The notes: generated by a model not told the origin, from the sequence alone. 64,000 bases of DNA from CAIQPS01 sp963843455 (GCA_963843455.1 CAWJKE010000008.1:1-64000), one strand, 5' to 3'; shown: positions 51,677-61,897, numbered from the stretch's first letter. Made by a program: numbers and translations.

Positions 51677-52703
51677 CTACTCCTCCCGGTCGACAAGATC
51701 GTCAAATTCGAGATCGTCAAGCAGGTCGTCGTCGAGGAGTTGGGCTTCGAGAAAGGCCTCCACCCGCGTGCGAAGCGGACCGCTCGCCTCGAAGGGGAAC
51801 CCGACCTCGATCTCGAGGTAGGGCAGGCCACGCTCCTCGGCGAGCTGACCGACCAGCACCGCGTCGTAAGCGCCCGGGTCGCAGAAGCTCTGGCGGGCGT
51901 AGATGATAGACGAGGGCCGGCTCTCGTCGAGCCGCCCGACCAGATAGTCCCGCCGCTCCGCGGTAGAACGACGGGGACACATCCCCAGCGAGAGCAGCTC
52001 GCGGGCGAGGGTGAGGTAGTAGGTGCCGTCGGCAACGCCGGAGTCGGCGCTCGCGCCTGGCGAGCTGTCCCGGGCGCGGCCGCCTGCCGCGGCGAGCGGC
52101 TTCCAGCGATCCGGCGAAGTGCACGACTCGAGTCCGGAGACCGAAGCACCGAGTCGGCCGATGAGGCGCAGCAGGGAATCGTCCGTGAGCGGCCCCGCCA
52201 CAACGAACACTGCGCCTGGCCGCGGCTGCGCAGGGTAGTCGACGCGCGGCGTGTACCTGAGGACCTCTGCGGGATCATCGGCCCCCGACTCTGCGTCTGC
52301 CGCGGACCGGCCTTCGCCGGCCTTCTGCTCGAGCCACCGTTCGAGTCGCTCCAGGTCGGCGGCCAACGCCTGCACGACCCCCTCCCCCGAAGAGCGGGCC
52401 AGCGACAGCACGAATACCCGGCCGGGGTAGGTCGCCGCCAGCAGGTCCCCCAAGCGCCTCATCGCGTCACAGCCGCCCGGAACCAGCAGCACGTCGTCCT
52501 CCGAGCGCGCCGTCAAAGAGGGCGTCGGCCGCGGCGACCAGGGCGCTGACGTACGGGCAGGTCATGGGGTGGATGCTGAGGGCGTCCCGACGGGCGGGTG
52601 CACCCGGGTCCTGCAGTTGCTCCCCCAGCCAGCGAGGCGAGTAGCCGGAGCGGACGACCAGCCCGAGGGGCAGGAGATTGCAGGTGTAGTAGGCGTGGGG
52701 CAT
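51677..52703 (-). CDS. 2-hydroxyacyl-CoA dehydratase-type second subunit, frameshifted
   Basis: The N-terminal segment (YTCNLLPLGLVVRSGYSPRWL ... HPMTCPYV) and the segment after about 52505 (SEDDVLLVPGGCDAMRRLGDLL) join through a +1 shift (GCG, skip C, TCG). Together they give the C...CPY...GCDAMRR pattern of the second dehydratase subunit. The C-terminal half (LSLGMCPRRSTAERRDYL, SIIYARQSFCDPGAYD, LPYLEIEVGFP) is intact. About 341 residues in total. Cysteines fit 4Fe-4S binding. The frameshift is probably an assembly insertion. Confidence 0.7.
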
Positions 52704-52870
52704 GCGAAGGGAAAGGTTAGGTCCCCGGGGGCCGGAAGGCAAGAGCGGAGCCGCGCGTAGGGACCGCGACGCCTCCCGCGCAGACAGGGCCGGTGCGATA
52801 GAATCCCTGCACCGCGCCGTATCCCGGCACCGGGGGGACCGGGACGCGCGGTGCAAAGGAGCGAGTTGAA

Positions 52871-53569
52871 GTGAAGTCCGTGGGTGGGGACCTCGGGCAG
52901 CGCAGCCGCAGCCGGCGGCGCGGGTTCTTGCGGCACGTCCTGGTCGTCGTATTTGTCGGACTGTGGATCGGCGCCGTGGTCTATCCCGACCCCCGACCCC
53001 TCGTGACCTCGATGGCGCGCCTTAAGAGTCCGCCGGTCGACGCGGCGGCCGTCGCCGGTGTCGCCGCGACCTTGCCCAACGACTACAAGCTCATCGAGGA
53101 ATTCTCCCTCGGCTACGTGGAGTACCGGCCCGCCTGGACGGTGTACGGCCTTCCTTGGTACTTTCCGACCGTTCAGGAAGTCCTGCGCGACCGTGCCGGC
53201 GATTGTCAGGCACGGGCCCTTCTGGCCGCGAGCATCTTCAAAGCGAAGGGCATGCCCTACACTTTGCGCTACTCGTTCGACCACGTCTGGGTGGACTATC
53301 CCGGCAAGCTCGCGGCCGCCATGGAAGACCCCGCCACCTCGTTCGTCGCCGACGATGGGCGGGGCTGGCTGGCGAAACTCCCCGCGCACATTCCTCTCTG
53401 GTCCATCATCAAGGTGCGGGTCGGCTATCACTGGACACCGATGCCGCTGCTGCAGAAGATCATGATCCTGCTCGGGACCGTGCTCATCATCGGGTGGGGA
53501 GAGAAGCCCCGGCTGCTGCGGCTGGCTTCGCGCATCGGACGGCCGGTGAGGAAGAAAGCGGTCGCCTGA
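52871..53569 (+). CDS. Membrane-anchored transglutaminase-like protein
   Basis: The protein has 232 residues from a GTG with GGAG upstream. An N-terminal membrane helix (HVLVVVFVGLWIGAVVY) is followed by a transglutaminase-like core: Cys in DRAGDCQARALLAASIF and His-Asp in FDHVWVDYPG give the C-H-D triad. A second hydrophobic helix (IMILLGTVLIIGW) lies near the C-terminus. Probably an envelope cysteine peptidase or amidase; the substrate is unknown. Confidence 0.75.
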   Translation: MKSVGGDLGQRSRSRRRGFLRHVLVVVFVGLWIGAVVYPDPRPLVTSMARLKSPPVDAAAVAGVAATLPNDYKLIEEFSLGYVEYRPAWTVYGLPWYFPTVQEVLRDRAGDCQARALLAASIFKAKGMPYTLRYSFDHVWVDYPGKLAAAMEDPATSFVADDGRGWLAKLPAHIPLWSIIKVRVGYHWTPMPLLQKIMILLGTVLIIGWGEKPRLLRLASRIGRPVRKKAVA

Positions 53570-53606
53570 GGGCGGTTGCCCTCCGCGCTTGCCTCGCGGT
53601 CGCCTC

Positions 53607-54783
53607 CTAGCCCAGCACCTCCTGGAACACGCGCAGGAAGTTCTCGTGGCAGACCTTGTCTATCTGGCGCGGCGTGAGCCCACCATCCCTCAGCAGTTCC
53701 TCGATGCGAGGATAGTCGGCCGCTCCTTCGAACCCAGCCGGCAGATAGTCGACGCCGTCGAGATCGCCCCCCAATCCCACCGAGTCCTCGCCGCCGACGT
53801 TCACGGCCCACTTGACGTGGTCGACGACCAGCGAGAGCGGCGGCCGCGGGACGCCGGCCATGGAGGCGGCTTCGCGCGCCTGGGCGTCATCGAAGGTCTC
53901 CTTCCCCGAGAGAACGGTCTGGAACGACCGGCCGAGGACGCTCCGCTCCTTCTCGTAGTACTCGGGTGACAGGAAGCCGGGCGCGAGGGTGATGCCCATG
54001 ACCCCGCCCCTCTCCGCGAGGGCCCTTATCATCTCGTCCGTGAGGTTGCGGCCGCTCGGGCACAGAGTGCGGCAGTTGCTGTGGCTGGCGACAAAGGGTC
54101 GCTCGGCGACTTGGCACATGTCCGCAAACCCCTTGTCGGAGAGGTGGGACACATCGACCACCACCCCAAGCGACTCGCATGCGGCGACGAGGTCCCCGCC
54201 CTTCTTGGTCAGCCCCGTCCCTTCTCCATATGTCGACCCGCAAAACGGATTGTCCCCCCATGCCAGGGTGAGCAGCCGCACGCCGGCATCGTGAAAGACG
54301 AAGAGGTTGTCCACGTCGCCGAGCAACGGATCGGCCCCTTCCAGACTGGGGAGGACGGCCACGCGGGGCGGCACCATCGGGCCCGCGGCGAAGGGGATGG
54401 CAAGGTCCCCGCCGCTGGACGCCAGGACCAGATCGGCCGGATACTCGGCGCACAGCCGGCGGACCGCCTCCACCTTGGCCAGTCCCCACTTCGAACTCGC
54501 GCCCCTTGTACTTGCCGCTCCACACCCAGCTCGCGAAGACCTGGGCGCCGATACCGCCCGCCTTCAGCCCCGCAAGGGTGACGTGGGGGATGGGGGCTCT
54601 GGGACCAGGGGTCGCACTCTCACGGTACGGCGCCGCGCTGCCGCTGTCGCGGGCGGCGTCGCCCCCACCGCCGGGTTCGCCGCCGGGCTCGGCACCCCGC
54701 AAGCCCCTGGGCTCGTCGAGAAAGTCGGCGCCGGCCTCCCAAATGAGGCCTATCGTGTCGCAGTGGGCATCGAAGAAACGCAT
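53607..54783 (-). CDS. Membrane dipeptidase-family protein (peptidase M19), frameshifted
   Basis: The start RFFDAHCDTIGL holds the H-x-D zinc ligands. Further blocks include VVVDVSHLSDKGF, FVASHSNCRTLCPSGRNLTDE and VGLGGDLDGVDYLPAGF, all typical of M19 renal dipeptidases. A +1 shift near 54485-54495 joins YKGREFEV to LAKVEAVRRLCAEYPADL. A Gly/Ala/Pro-rich stretch of about 30 residues (GAEPGGEPGGGGDAA) is inserted soon after the start. Hydrolyses dipeptides or similar amides. The repaired length is about 391 residues. Confidence 0.75.
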
Positions 54784-54833
54784 GGTCTTCCCGGCTCGCG
54801 GCGCCACCCGCCTTGCGGCGGCGCGCTGTGAGC

Positions 54834-54951
54834 CTATTCCTCCTTGCCTTCCGCCTCGGCCAGGCGCCGCTCGAGCTCGGCGATCTTCTGGCGGAGTTCG
54901 GCGACGTCCGCGTCGCTCGCCCCGGCGGCCCGCTGGGCGGGAGTCGGCTCA
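54834..54951 (-). other. Coiled-coil tail in the +1 frame after the nitrilase stop
   Basis: Immediately after the nitrilase GAC codon, skipping the T of the TGA stop opens a frame of 38 residues ending EEEG-like: it contains SDADVAELRQKIAELERRL and a stop at 54834. The heptad pattern with Leu and Ile is a real coiled-coil signature, not random. It has no ATG, GTG or TTG of its own, so it is best explained as a C-terminal extension of the nitrilase lost by a +1 frameshift. Confidence 0.55.
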
Positions 54952-55950
54952 GTCGTGGCCGCCGGGCTTCCTCGCTTCCATCGCTTCCATCGGCACGATC
55001 GGCTCGTAGTCCTCCTGGCGCACGCGCAGGCTCAGGATGTCCCAGCGGCTGTAGAGGCCGGTGATATTGATGATGGCCCGCGCCATCTCGTTCACCTTGA
55101 GGTCGATGTCGGCATAGACGATGCCTTCCTGATCGCGCACGGGACCGGACACGATCTCCCCAAAGGGGCTGATGATCGCGCTGCCGCCGAAGCTCTGGTA
55201 GAAGCTGGTGTTGGGGTAGAAATCCGTGGGCCGCTTCTCCGGCGGGATGTACTCCGCGGCCAGAACACACCAGCAGGCCCCGGCGGACGCGACGGCGGTA
55301 GTCATTGCCGGCGTGACCCAGGGAAGCTCCTCCGCACCGCCAAGATACCCCGGCCACATTGAGCAGTTCACCTTGGTCCCCTGAATGATGTAGTTGTTCC
55401 ACAGCATCGGCTGGTTGTGCTCGCCGCAGATGAGCGCGCTGATCTTGCCGAAGTCGAACTCGGCCACGTTTAGGTTCTTGCCCCCGTTCCCGCGGGTGTG
55501 GATGAGCAGTTCCTGCACGGTGATGTTGATCTTGCGGTGGACGTGGACGATCTCGCCGCGATCGTTGATGAATACCGCCGAGTTGTGCTGCCGGCCGCCG
55601 TACTTGGCTACCCGCTCGTTGATGCCCATGACCACGTTCACCCTGTTCTGCCGGGCGGCGCGGCAGAGGATGTCGGTCTCCTCGCTCGGCACCTCGATCC
55701 CGTGGCGGAGGTACTCGGCCCAGATGCTCGTGTACTCCGGACCCCTCGTCAGCTCGAGGGCGAAGTGGCAGTAGCCGGGGATGTGCAGTTCGGGGAAGAC
55801 CACGAGAGTGGCGCCGTTGGCCGCCGCCTCTTTGATGGCCTTGACCGCGTTGTCGAGCGTCGCAGGCATGTCGAAGTAGACCGGCTTGTCGTGATACACA
55901 GGAGCAATCTGGACCGCTGCCGCGGTGAACTTCGGATATTCCTTGAGCAC
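54949..55950 (-). CDS. Nitrilase-superfamily amidohydrolase
   Basis: The protein has 333 residues as read, from the GTG at 55950 with GGAG upstream. The triad is intact: Glu in VVFPELHIPGY, Lys in HRKINI and Cys in ALICGEHNQP. Other blocks: IDLKVNEMARAIINITGLY. It hydrolyses a nitrile or carboxamide, as in aliphatic nitrilases or amidases. The reading frame probably continues in +1 into a coiled-coil tail (54834-54951). It precedes the dipeptidase gene on the same strand. Confidence 0.88.
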   Translation of the reverse strand: MLKEYPKFTAAAVQIAPVYHDKPVYFDMPATLDNAVKAIKEAAANGATLVVFPELHIPGYCHFALELTRGPEYTSIWAEYLRHGIEVPSEETDILCRAARQNRVNVVMGINERVAKYGGRQHNSAVFINDRGEIVHVHRKINITVQELLIHTRGNGGKNLNVAEFDFGKISALICGEHNQPMLWNNYIIQGTKVNCSMWPGYLGGAEELPWVTPAMTTAVASAGACWCVLAAEYIPPEKRPTDFYPNTSFYQSFGGSAIISPFGEIVSGPVRDQEGIVYADIDLKVNEMARAIINITGLYSRWDILSLRVRQEDYEPIVPMEAMEARKPGGHD

Positions 55951-55979
55951 AGTGGGTCTCCTTGTCCGGCCGCTAAGGA

Positions 55980-56516
55980 TCAGGCATTGTCGGTCGTATC
56001 CACCGTCAAGCGCGCCAGGATCTCTGCGCGGTGAGCGGCCACGTAGGGGGTCGAAGGGTCCCGGCTGCAGGCGCGGCACTGGATGTCATACGCGGAGTTG
56101 AGGGTCCTGCAATCAGGGCAGGTGTAGCGCACGGCAGCCTCCGCGACCCAGGCCTCTCCGCCAATCTCCACGATACGGGCCAGGTCCTTGTAGATGTCGG
56201 CCCGATGCGGCCGTTCCGCCACGAACGCCTCCAGTTCCGGACAGGGCCAGTCCGGACACTCTCCGCAGTATTTCAGGCCTCGTTCGGCCGCGCAGGCGAA
56301 CATGTGGCAGTCGCTGCAGTAGAAGAGGCGCCGATCCGATCTGCAGCCGTCGCAACGGAGCTTCTCCGCGGTCATGCCGAAGCGACGGGCCAGGACCGCA
56401 AGCCGCTCCGGGTCTTCGTGCGTTCCGATGTAGAACGTGCAGGCCGAGCAGAACAGTCCGCAGACCGCCGCCATGACCGGGGCTTCGCCGATCTTCTCGC
56501 CCTCGTCAGCGTTCAC
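55980..56516 (-). CDS. DUF3795 cysteine-rich protein
   Basis: The protein has 178 residues. Zinc-type cysteines recur: CGLFCSAC, CDGCRSD, CSDCHMFACA, YCGECPDWPC, CPDCRTLN and CRAC. The first blocks define DUF3795. The GTG at 56516 has AGGAGG 7 bases upstream and is preferred to the GTG at 56549. Function unknown; such proteins are common in anaerobes. It starts 566 bases from the nitrilase start on the same strand. Confidence 0.85.
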   Translation of the reverse strand: MNADEGEKIGEAPVMAAVCGLFCSACTFYIGTHEDPERLAVLARRFGMTAEKLRCDGCRSDRRLFYCSDCHMFACAAERGLKYCGECPDWPCPELEAFVAERPHRADIYKDLARIVEIGGEAWVAEAAVRYTCPDCRTLNSAYDIQCRACSRDPSTPYVAAHRAEILARLTVDTTDNA

Positions 56517-56652
56517 AATCGGCCTCCTCTTGGATTCTGTGGCAGACACCTACTATGGCAGCCGGGCGACCAGATGTGAAGCCGGATGCGCTCACCGGCA
56601 CATCAGCTGTTGTCAGCGGTTATCATGAGTGGCAGACCCAGGAGGTAGAGCT

Positions 56653-58236
56653 ATGCCCACGAATCGCCGCAACATAGGTAAGCCGGTCGTCTTCTTCGAC
56701 ACCACGCTGCGCGACGGCGAGCAGTCGCCGGGCAGCAGCCTCAACGCGTCGGAGAAACTCGAGATTGCGCACCAACTCGCCCGGCTGGGAGTGGACGTCA
56801 TCGAGGCCGGTTTCCCGGCCAGCAGCCCCGGCGATTTCGACGCGGTGCAGACCATCGCCCGGGAGGTGAAAGGGCCGGTCATCTGCGGTCTGGCCCGGTG
56901 CGTGGAGAGCGACATCCGCACCTGCTGGGACGCCATCAAGGACGCCGAGCGGCCGCGCATCCACACCTTCGTCTCCACCTCCGACATCCATCTGGAGCAC
57001 CAGATGCGCGCCACCCGGCCGGAAGTGATCGACCTGACCCGGCGCATGGTCGAGCTGTCCGTGTCGCTGTGCCCCGCCGACGTGGAATTCTCCGCCATGG
57101 ACGCCACTCGCTCCGATGTGGACTTCCTGGCCCAGGTGCTGCAGACGGCCATCGGGGCTGGGGCGACCACCATCAACGTGCCCGACACGGTCGGCTACAC
57201 CTTGCCCACCGAGTATGCCGCCCTCATGGACAGCCTCTACGAAAAGGTCCCCGGGCTGGAGAACGTGGTGCTGAGCGTGCACTGCCACAACGACCTGGGG
57301 CTGGCGGTCGCCAACTCCCTGGCCGCGGTAGAGCGGGGCGCCACCCAGGTGGAGGTGGCCGTCAACGGTCTGGGGGAACGGGCCGGCAACGCCGCCCTGG
57401 AGGAGGTGGCCATGGCTCTGGTCACCCGGGCAGACATCACCCAGCGGCCGGTGAACATCGTCACCGCCGAGATCTTCCGCACCAGCCGCATGGTCTCGAG
57501 CTACACCGGGCAGATGGTGCAGGCGAACAAGGCGATAGTGGGCAAGAATGCGTTTGCTCACGAATCCGGCATCCACCAGGACGGGCTGCTGAAGGAACGC
57601 ACCACCTTCGAGATCATGCACGCCAAGGACATCGGACTGACCGAATCCGACATCGTGCTGGGCAAGCACTCCGGTCGCCACGCCTTGCGCACGCATCTTG
57701 CCGAACTCGGCATCCATCTGGAGGGAGCGGAACTGGACGAGGCCTTCCGCCGCTTCAAAGAGATCGCCGACAAGAAGAAGGAAGTCACCAGCGCCGATCT
57801 CGAAGCCCTCGTGGGCGAGGAGATCCGGGAGCGCGAGGACGTCTACTCGCTCGAGCACTTCTACGTCTCGGCCGGCTCGGAGATCATCTCCTCCGGGCAG
57901 GTGGGCGTGCGCAGGGCGGGTGAGCCCCATCCGGGCAAAGCCTTCTCCGCAGGCTCGGTGGAGTCGGTCTTCCTGGCCATCGACGACGCGGTGGGCGTGA
58001 GCGGCAAGCTCATGGATTATCAGGTCCGCTCGATAACTTCGGGAAAAGACTCCCTGGGCGAGGTCCGCGTGGTGGTGGAAGTGGACGGCAAGCGCTACGC
58101 GGGGCAAGCGGTCTCCATCGACGTGCTAGAAGCGTCGGCCAAGGCCTACGTGCGGGCGCTCAACAACGTGGCCCGCAAGCGGGACGCGGGTGGCGCCCGC
58201 AGCGACCGGGTATACATGAGCGGAGCGGGGGCCTGA
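56653..58236 (+). CDS. leuA: 2-isopropylmalate synthase
   Basis: The protein has 527 residues, AGGAGG before the ATG. The HMGL-like catalytic barrel has FFDTTLRDGEQSPG and SVHCHNDLGLAVANS with metal ligands (D, H-x-H, N), and NVPDTVGY. A C-terminal allosteric LeuA dimer domain (SGKDSLGEVRVVVEVDGKRY) senses leucine. It condenses acetyl-CoA with 2-ketoisovalerate in leucine synthesis. The aconitase gene follows after 2 bases; a leuCD pair is not in the window. Confidence 0.9.
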   Translation: MPTNRRNIGKPVVFFDTTLRDGEQSPGSSLNASEKLEIAHQLARLGVDVIEAGFPASSPGDFDAVQTIAREVKGPVICGLARCVESDIRTCWDAIKDAERPRIHTFVSTSDIHLEHQMRATRPEVIDLTRRMVELSVSLCPADVEFSAMDATRSDVDFLAQVLQTAIGAGATTINVPDTVGYTLPTEYAALMDSLYEKVPGLENVVLSVHCHNDLGLAVANSLAAVERGATQVEVAVNGLGERAGNAALEEVAMALVTRADITQRPVNIVTAEIFRTSRMVSSYTGQMVQANKAIVGKNAFAHESGIHQDGLLKERTTFEIMHAKDIGLTESDIVLGKHSGRHALRTHLAELGIHLEGAELDEAFRRFKEIADKKKEVTSADLEALVGEEIREREDVYSLEHFYVSAGSEIISSGQVGVRRAGEPHPGKAFSAGSVESVFLAIDDAVGVSGKLMDYQVRSITSGKDSLGEVRVVVEVDGKRYAGQAVSIDVLEASAKAYVRALNNVARKRDAGGARSDRVYMSGAGA

Positions 58237-58238
58237 CG

Positions 58239-61011
58239 ATGAGTCCGACTACACCTGTGCCGGCGGCCGGTGGCCCCGGCGCCGCCTCCCCGTTCGGGGC
58301 GTGGAAGCCCCTCGACCTACCGGGAGGGACTTCCCAGGTGGCGGGTCTGCGCGAGCTGGCCCGGACGGCCGGACGGGACCTGGAACGGCTGCCGTATTCC
58401 ATCCGGGTGCTGCTGGAGAATGGCCTGCGCCACTGCGGACGCGGCTTCGTGAACGAGAGGGACGTGCTGGCCCTCCTCGCCTGGGACTCCACGGCTGCCG
58501 AGCGTCCGGAGTTCGCCTTCATGCCGGCGCGCGTGTTGCTGCAGGACTTCACCGGAGTGCCCTGCGTCGTGGACCTCGCCGCGCTCCGCTCCGCGGTGGC
58601 GCGGACCGGAGGAGATCCGGCCATCATCGACGCGAGCGTCCCGGTGGACCTGGTGATCGATCACTCGGTGCAGGTCGACTACGCCGGGGTGCCGGAGGCC
58701 TGCCGCCTGAATATGGAAAGGGAGATGGAGCGCAACGGCGAGCGCTACGCGCTGCTGCGTTGGGCTCAGGGCGAATTCGGCAACCTGCGGGTGATCCCGC
58801 CGGGGGCGGGCATCTGTCACCAGGTGAACCTGGAATATCTGGCTCAGGTGGTGCGGCGGGACGCGGCGGCGACCGCGGGCCGCAAAGGATCTCCGGCCGA
58901 TACCGGTGCCTTGGGCCTACCCCGACACGGTAATCGGCACCGACTCCCACACGACGATGATCAACGGCCTGGGCGTACTGGGCTGGGGGGTGGGCGGCAT
59001 CGAGGCCGAGGCGGTCATGCTCGGTCAGCCCTACTTCATGCTGGTGCCGCAGGTCGTGGGGGTCCGCCTCGCCGGCAAGCTGGCGCCGACCGCCACCGCC
59101 ACCGACCTGGTGCTCACGATCACCGAACTGTTGCGGTCTGTCGGCGTGGTGAACCGCTTCGTTGAGTACTTCGGCCCCGGCGCCGATGGGCTCTCCGTCG
59201 CCGACCGGGCGACGGTCGCCAACATGACTCCCGAGTATGGGGCCACATGCGGCTTCTTCCCGGTGGACGGCGCGACCCTGTCCTATCTCCGGCAGACCGG
59301 ACGGGCGGACGATCTCTGCGAGCGGGTGGAAGCGTATTGTCGGGAACAATCCCTTTTCCGGGAACAAGACTCAGCCGAACCGGAGTACTCGTGGGTGGTG
59401 GAGCTCGATCTGGGCGATGTCCGGCCCAGCCTCGCCGGTCCCCGGCGTCCCCAAGAACGCGTGCTGCTCGAAGACATGCCTCAGAGGTTCCACCAGAACC
59501 TGCCCACCCTGGCTCAGGGTAGGTCGGAGGTCGTCAGGACCAAGGTGGAGACTCGACGGCAAGCGCGAGTTCGTCCGCGACGGAGACGTGGTGATCGCCT
59601 CCATCACGAGTTGCACCAATACGTCCAACCCCGCACTCATGCTGGCCGCCGGGCTGCTGGCCCGCAACGCGGCCGCCCTCGGTCTGACGCCCAAACGCTG
59701 GGTCCGGACCAGTCTGGCGCCGGGCTCGCGGGCGGTCACCGGCTACCTGGCCGACGCAGGCCTGCTCGAGCCGCTCGAAGCGCTGGGCTTTGCCACCGTC
59801 GGCTATGGCTGCGCGACGTGCATCGGCAACAGCGGCCCCTTGCCCGACGATCTGGTCCGCGCCATCAAGGACGACCGGCTGGTCGTGGCGGCAGTGTTGA
59901 GTGGCAACCGTAACTTCGAGGCCCGCATCCACCCGCTCGTCCGCGCCAACTACCTGGCCTCACCGCCGCTCGTGGTGGCCTTCGCTCTCGCCGGCACGGT
60001 GGACATCGACCTGGCCAACGATCCCCTGGGAACGCGGGCCGACGGACGGCCGGTCTACCTGCACGATCTGTGGCCCTCGACCGACGAAGTGGCGACACTG
60101 GCCGCGACCGCGTTGCGGCCGGAACTCTTTCGCGAGGAATACGCCGCGGCCCTCGAGGGCACCGAAGCCTGGAGATCTGCTCGACGTGCCCAAGGGGTCT
60201 CTCTACCGATGGGACGGGGATTCCACGTACGTTCAGGAGCCGCCCTTCTTCGCGGAGTTCACTCCGCGAGCCCGGCGAGCCGGGCGAACTGGTCGGGGCC
60301 CGTATCCTCGCCGTGCTCGGCGATTCGGTCACCACGGATCACATCTCTCCGGCGGGTTCTATCGCCGCGGACAGCCCGGCCGGCCGGTACCTGCTCGAGC
60401 ACGGCGTGCAGCCCGCGGACTTCAACACGTACGGCGCCCGGCGCGGCAACCACGAGGTGCTCATGCGCGGCACCTTCGCCAACGTCCGTCTGCGCAATCA
60501 CATGGCCGGCGGCCGTGAGGGCGGCTGGACGGTCCACTATCCCTCGGGCGACGTGCTGCCCATCTTCGACGCCGCTACGCGCTACCAGCACGAACGAGTG
60601 CCGCTGGTGGTGTTCGCGGGCAAGGAGTACGGCAGCGGCAGCTCCCGGGACTGGGCGGCCAAGGGGCCTGCGCTTCTGGGTGTCAAAGCGGTCTTCGCGG
60701 AGAGCTTCGAGCGCATCCACCGCGGCAACCTGGTGGGGATGGGGATTCTGCCGCTGGAACTGCAGCGGGGGGTGACGGTGGAAAGCCTAGGTCTGGACGG
60801 CTCCGAGGTCGTCGATGCCGCCGGACTAGGTGAGGGCCTGACTCCGGGAGCGGACATCCTGGTGGCGATACACCGCTCTACCGGCGAGGACGTGAGGTTG
60901 ACGTGCCGCGCCCGCCTGGATTCGAGCGTGGACGTGGAGTACTACCAGCACGGGGGCGTGCTGCCGCGGGTACTGCGGCTCAAGCTGGACGACGGCAGCG
61001 GAGCGACATGA
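58239..61011 (+). CDS. acnA: Aconitate hydratase (AcnA type), four frameshifts
   Basis: Homologous blocks run the full length of an AcnA (about 920 residues): PYSIRVLLENGLRH, QDFTGVPCVVDLAA, then YPDTVIGTDSHTTMI, ITSCTNTSNP (first cluster Cys), YGCATCIGNSGP (other two Cys), GDSVTTDHISPAGSI and GKEYGSGSSRDWAAKGP. They are split by +1 shifts near 58905, 59551, 60173 and 60261, and no start other than the ATG at 58239 is needed. It isomerises citrate to isocitrate in the TCA cycle. Four breaks in one gene argue for poor sequence quality or real decay; all residues of the active site are present. It is translationally coupled to uppP (ATGA overlap at 61008). Confidence 0.75.
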
Positions 61012-61856
61012 CCACGGCCCAGGCCGTCATCCTGGGGTTGGTGCAAGGCATCACGGAGTTCTTTCCGATATCGAGTTCGGCCCACCTGATCCTCGTCCCC
61101 TGGCTGTTCAACTGGCAACTCACCATGTCGCTCGACCTCGAGAAGACGTTCGATGTCGCCCTGCACCTGGGCACGTTCATCGCCATCCTCGTGCTGATGC
61201 GCGCCGACGTATGGCGGCTGCTCAAGGCCTTCTTCGGGAGCATCCGGCGCTTCAAGATCGAGACCCGCGAGGAGAAACTCGCATGGCTGCTGCTCACCAG
61301 CACCATTCCGGCCGGCCTGATCGGGGTGGCCTTTGAGAGTTTCATCGAAGAGAAGCTGGGTCAGCCGTGGCTGATCGCCATCCTCTTGATCGTGTTCGGC
61401 GCCGTCATGTGGGCCGCGGACTCGCTTTCGCCCCGCTCGAAGAACCTGGCCTCGCTCCGCTGGTATCACGCGCTGTACGTAGGGGTCGCCCAGGCGCTGG
61501 CGCTAGCTCCGGGAGTCTCCCGTTCGGGCGTGACACTGAGCGCCCTTCGCGGCCTCCGCATCAACAGGGAAGAAGCGGTCCGTTACGCGTTCCTGCTCAC
61601 CATCCCGATAATCGGGGCGAGCGCCGCGTACAAGGGTCTCAAAGTCGTCGCCGAGGGTGGCCTGCCGGGGGACACGAGCGGAGCATTTTTGATCGGGACC
61701 GTGACCGCCTTGATCAGCGGGTATTTCGCCGCCCGGTTCCTGCTCGGCTACGTGCGGTCGCACTCCTTGCGGGGGTTCGTCTGGTATCGCTTCGGCCTGG
61801 GGGCGCTCGTGCTGATACTGATCATCGCGGGTGTTCGCCTGCCGACCATCGGCTGA
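61008..61856 (+). CDS. uppP: Undecaprenyl-diphosphatase
   Basis: The protein has 282 residues with about 8 helices. FFPISSSAHLIL (the ESSSAH-type motif with E-to-P context) and LAPGVSRSGVTL are the two catalytic motifs of BacA/UppP. It regenerates undecaprenyl phosphate for wall synthesis and confers bacitracin tolerance. The start overlaps the end of the aconitase gene. Confidence 0.92.
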   Translation: MTTAQAVILGLVQGITEFFPISSSAHLILVPWLFNWQLTMSLDLEKTFDVALHLGTFIAILVLMRADVWRLLKAFFGSIRRFKIETREEKLAWLLLTSTIPAGLIGVAFESFIEEKLGQPWLIAILLIVFGAVMWAADSLSPRSKNLASLRWYHALYVGVAQALALAPGVSRSGVTLSALRGLRINREEAVRYAFLLTIPIIGASAAYKGLKVVAEGGLPGDTSGAFLIGTVTALISGYFAARFLLGYVRSHSLRGFVWYRFGLGALVLILIIAGVRLPTIG

Positions 61857-61897
61857 GTAGCCGGAGTCCGTGTGCGGCCGCCCCGCCCAGAAGGGGC

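Noticed and set aside
54620..55402. 260-residue minus-strand frame overlapping the nitrilase end and dipeptidase start
   Set aside because: It is out of frame with both conserved proteins and has no motif; only the short +1 coiled-coil segment in a different frame is convincing.
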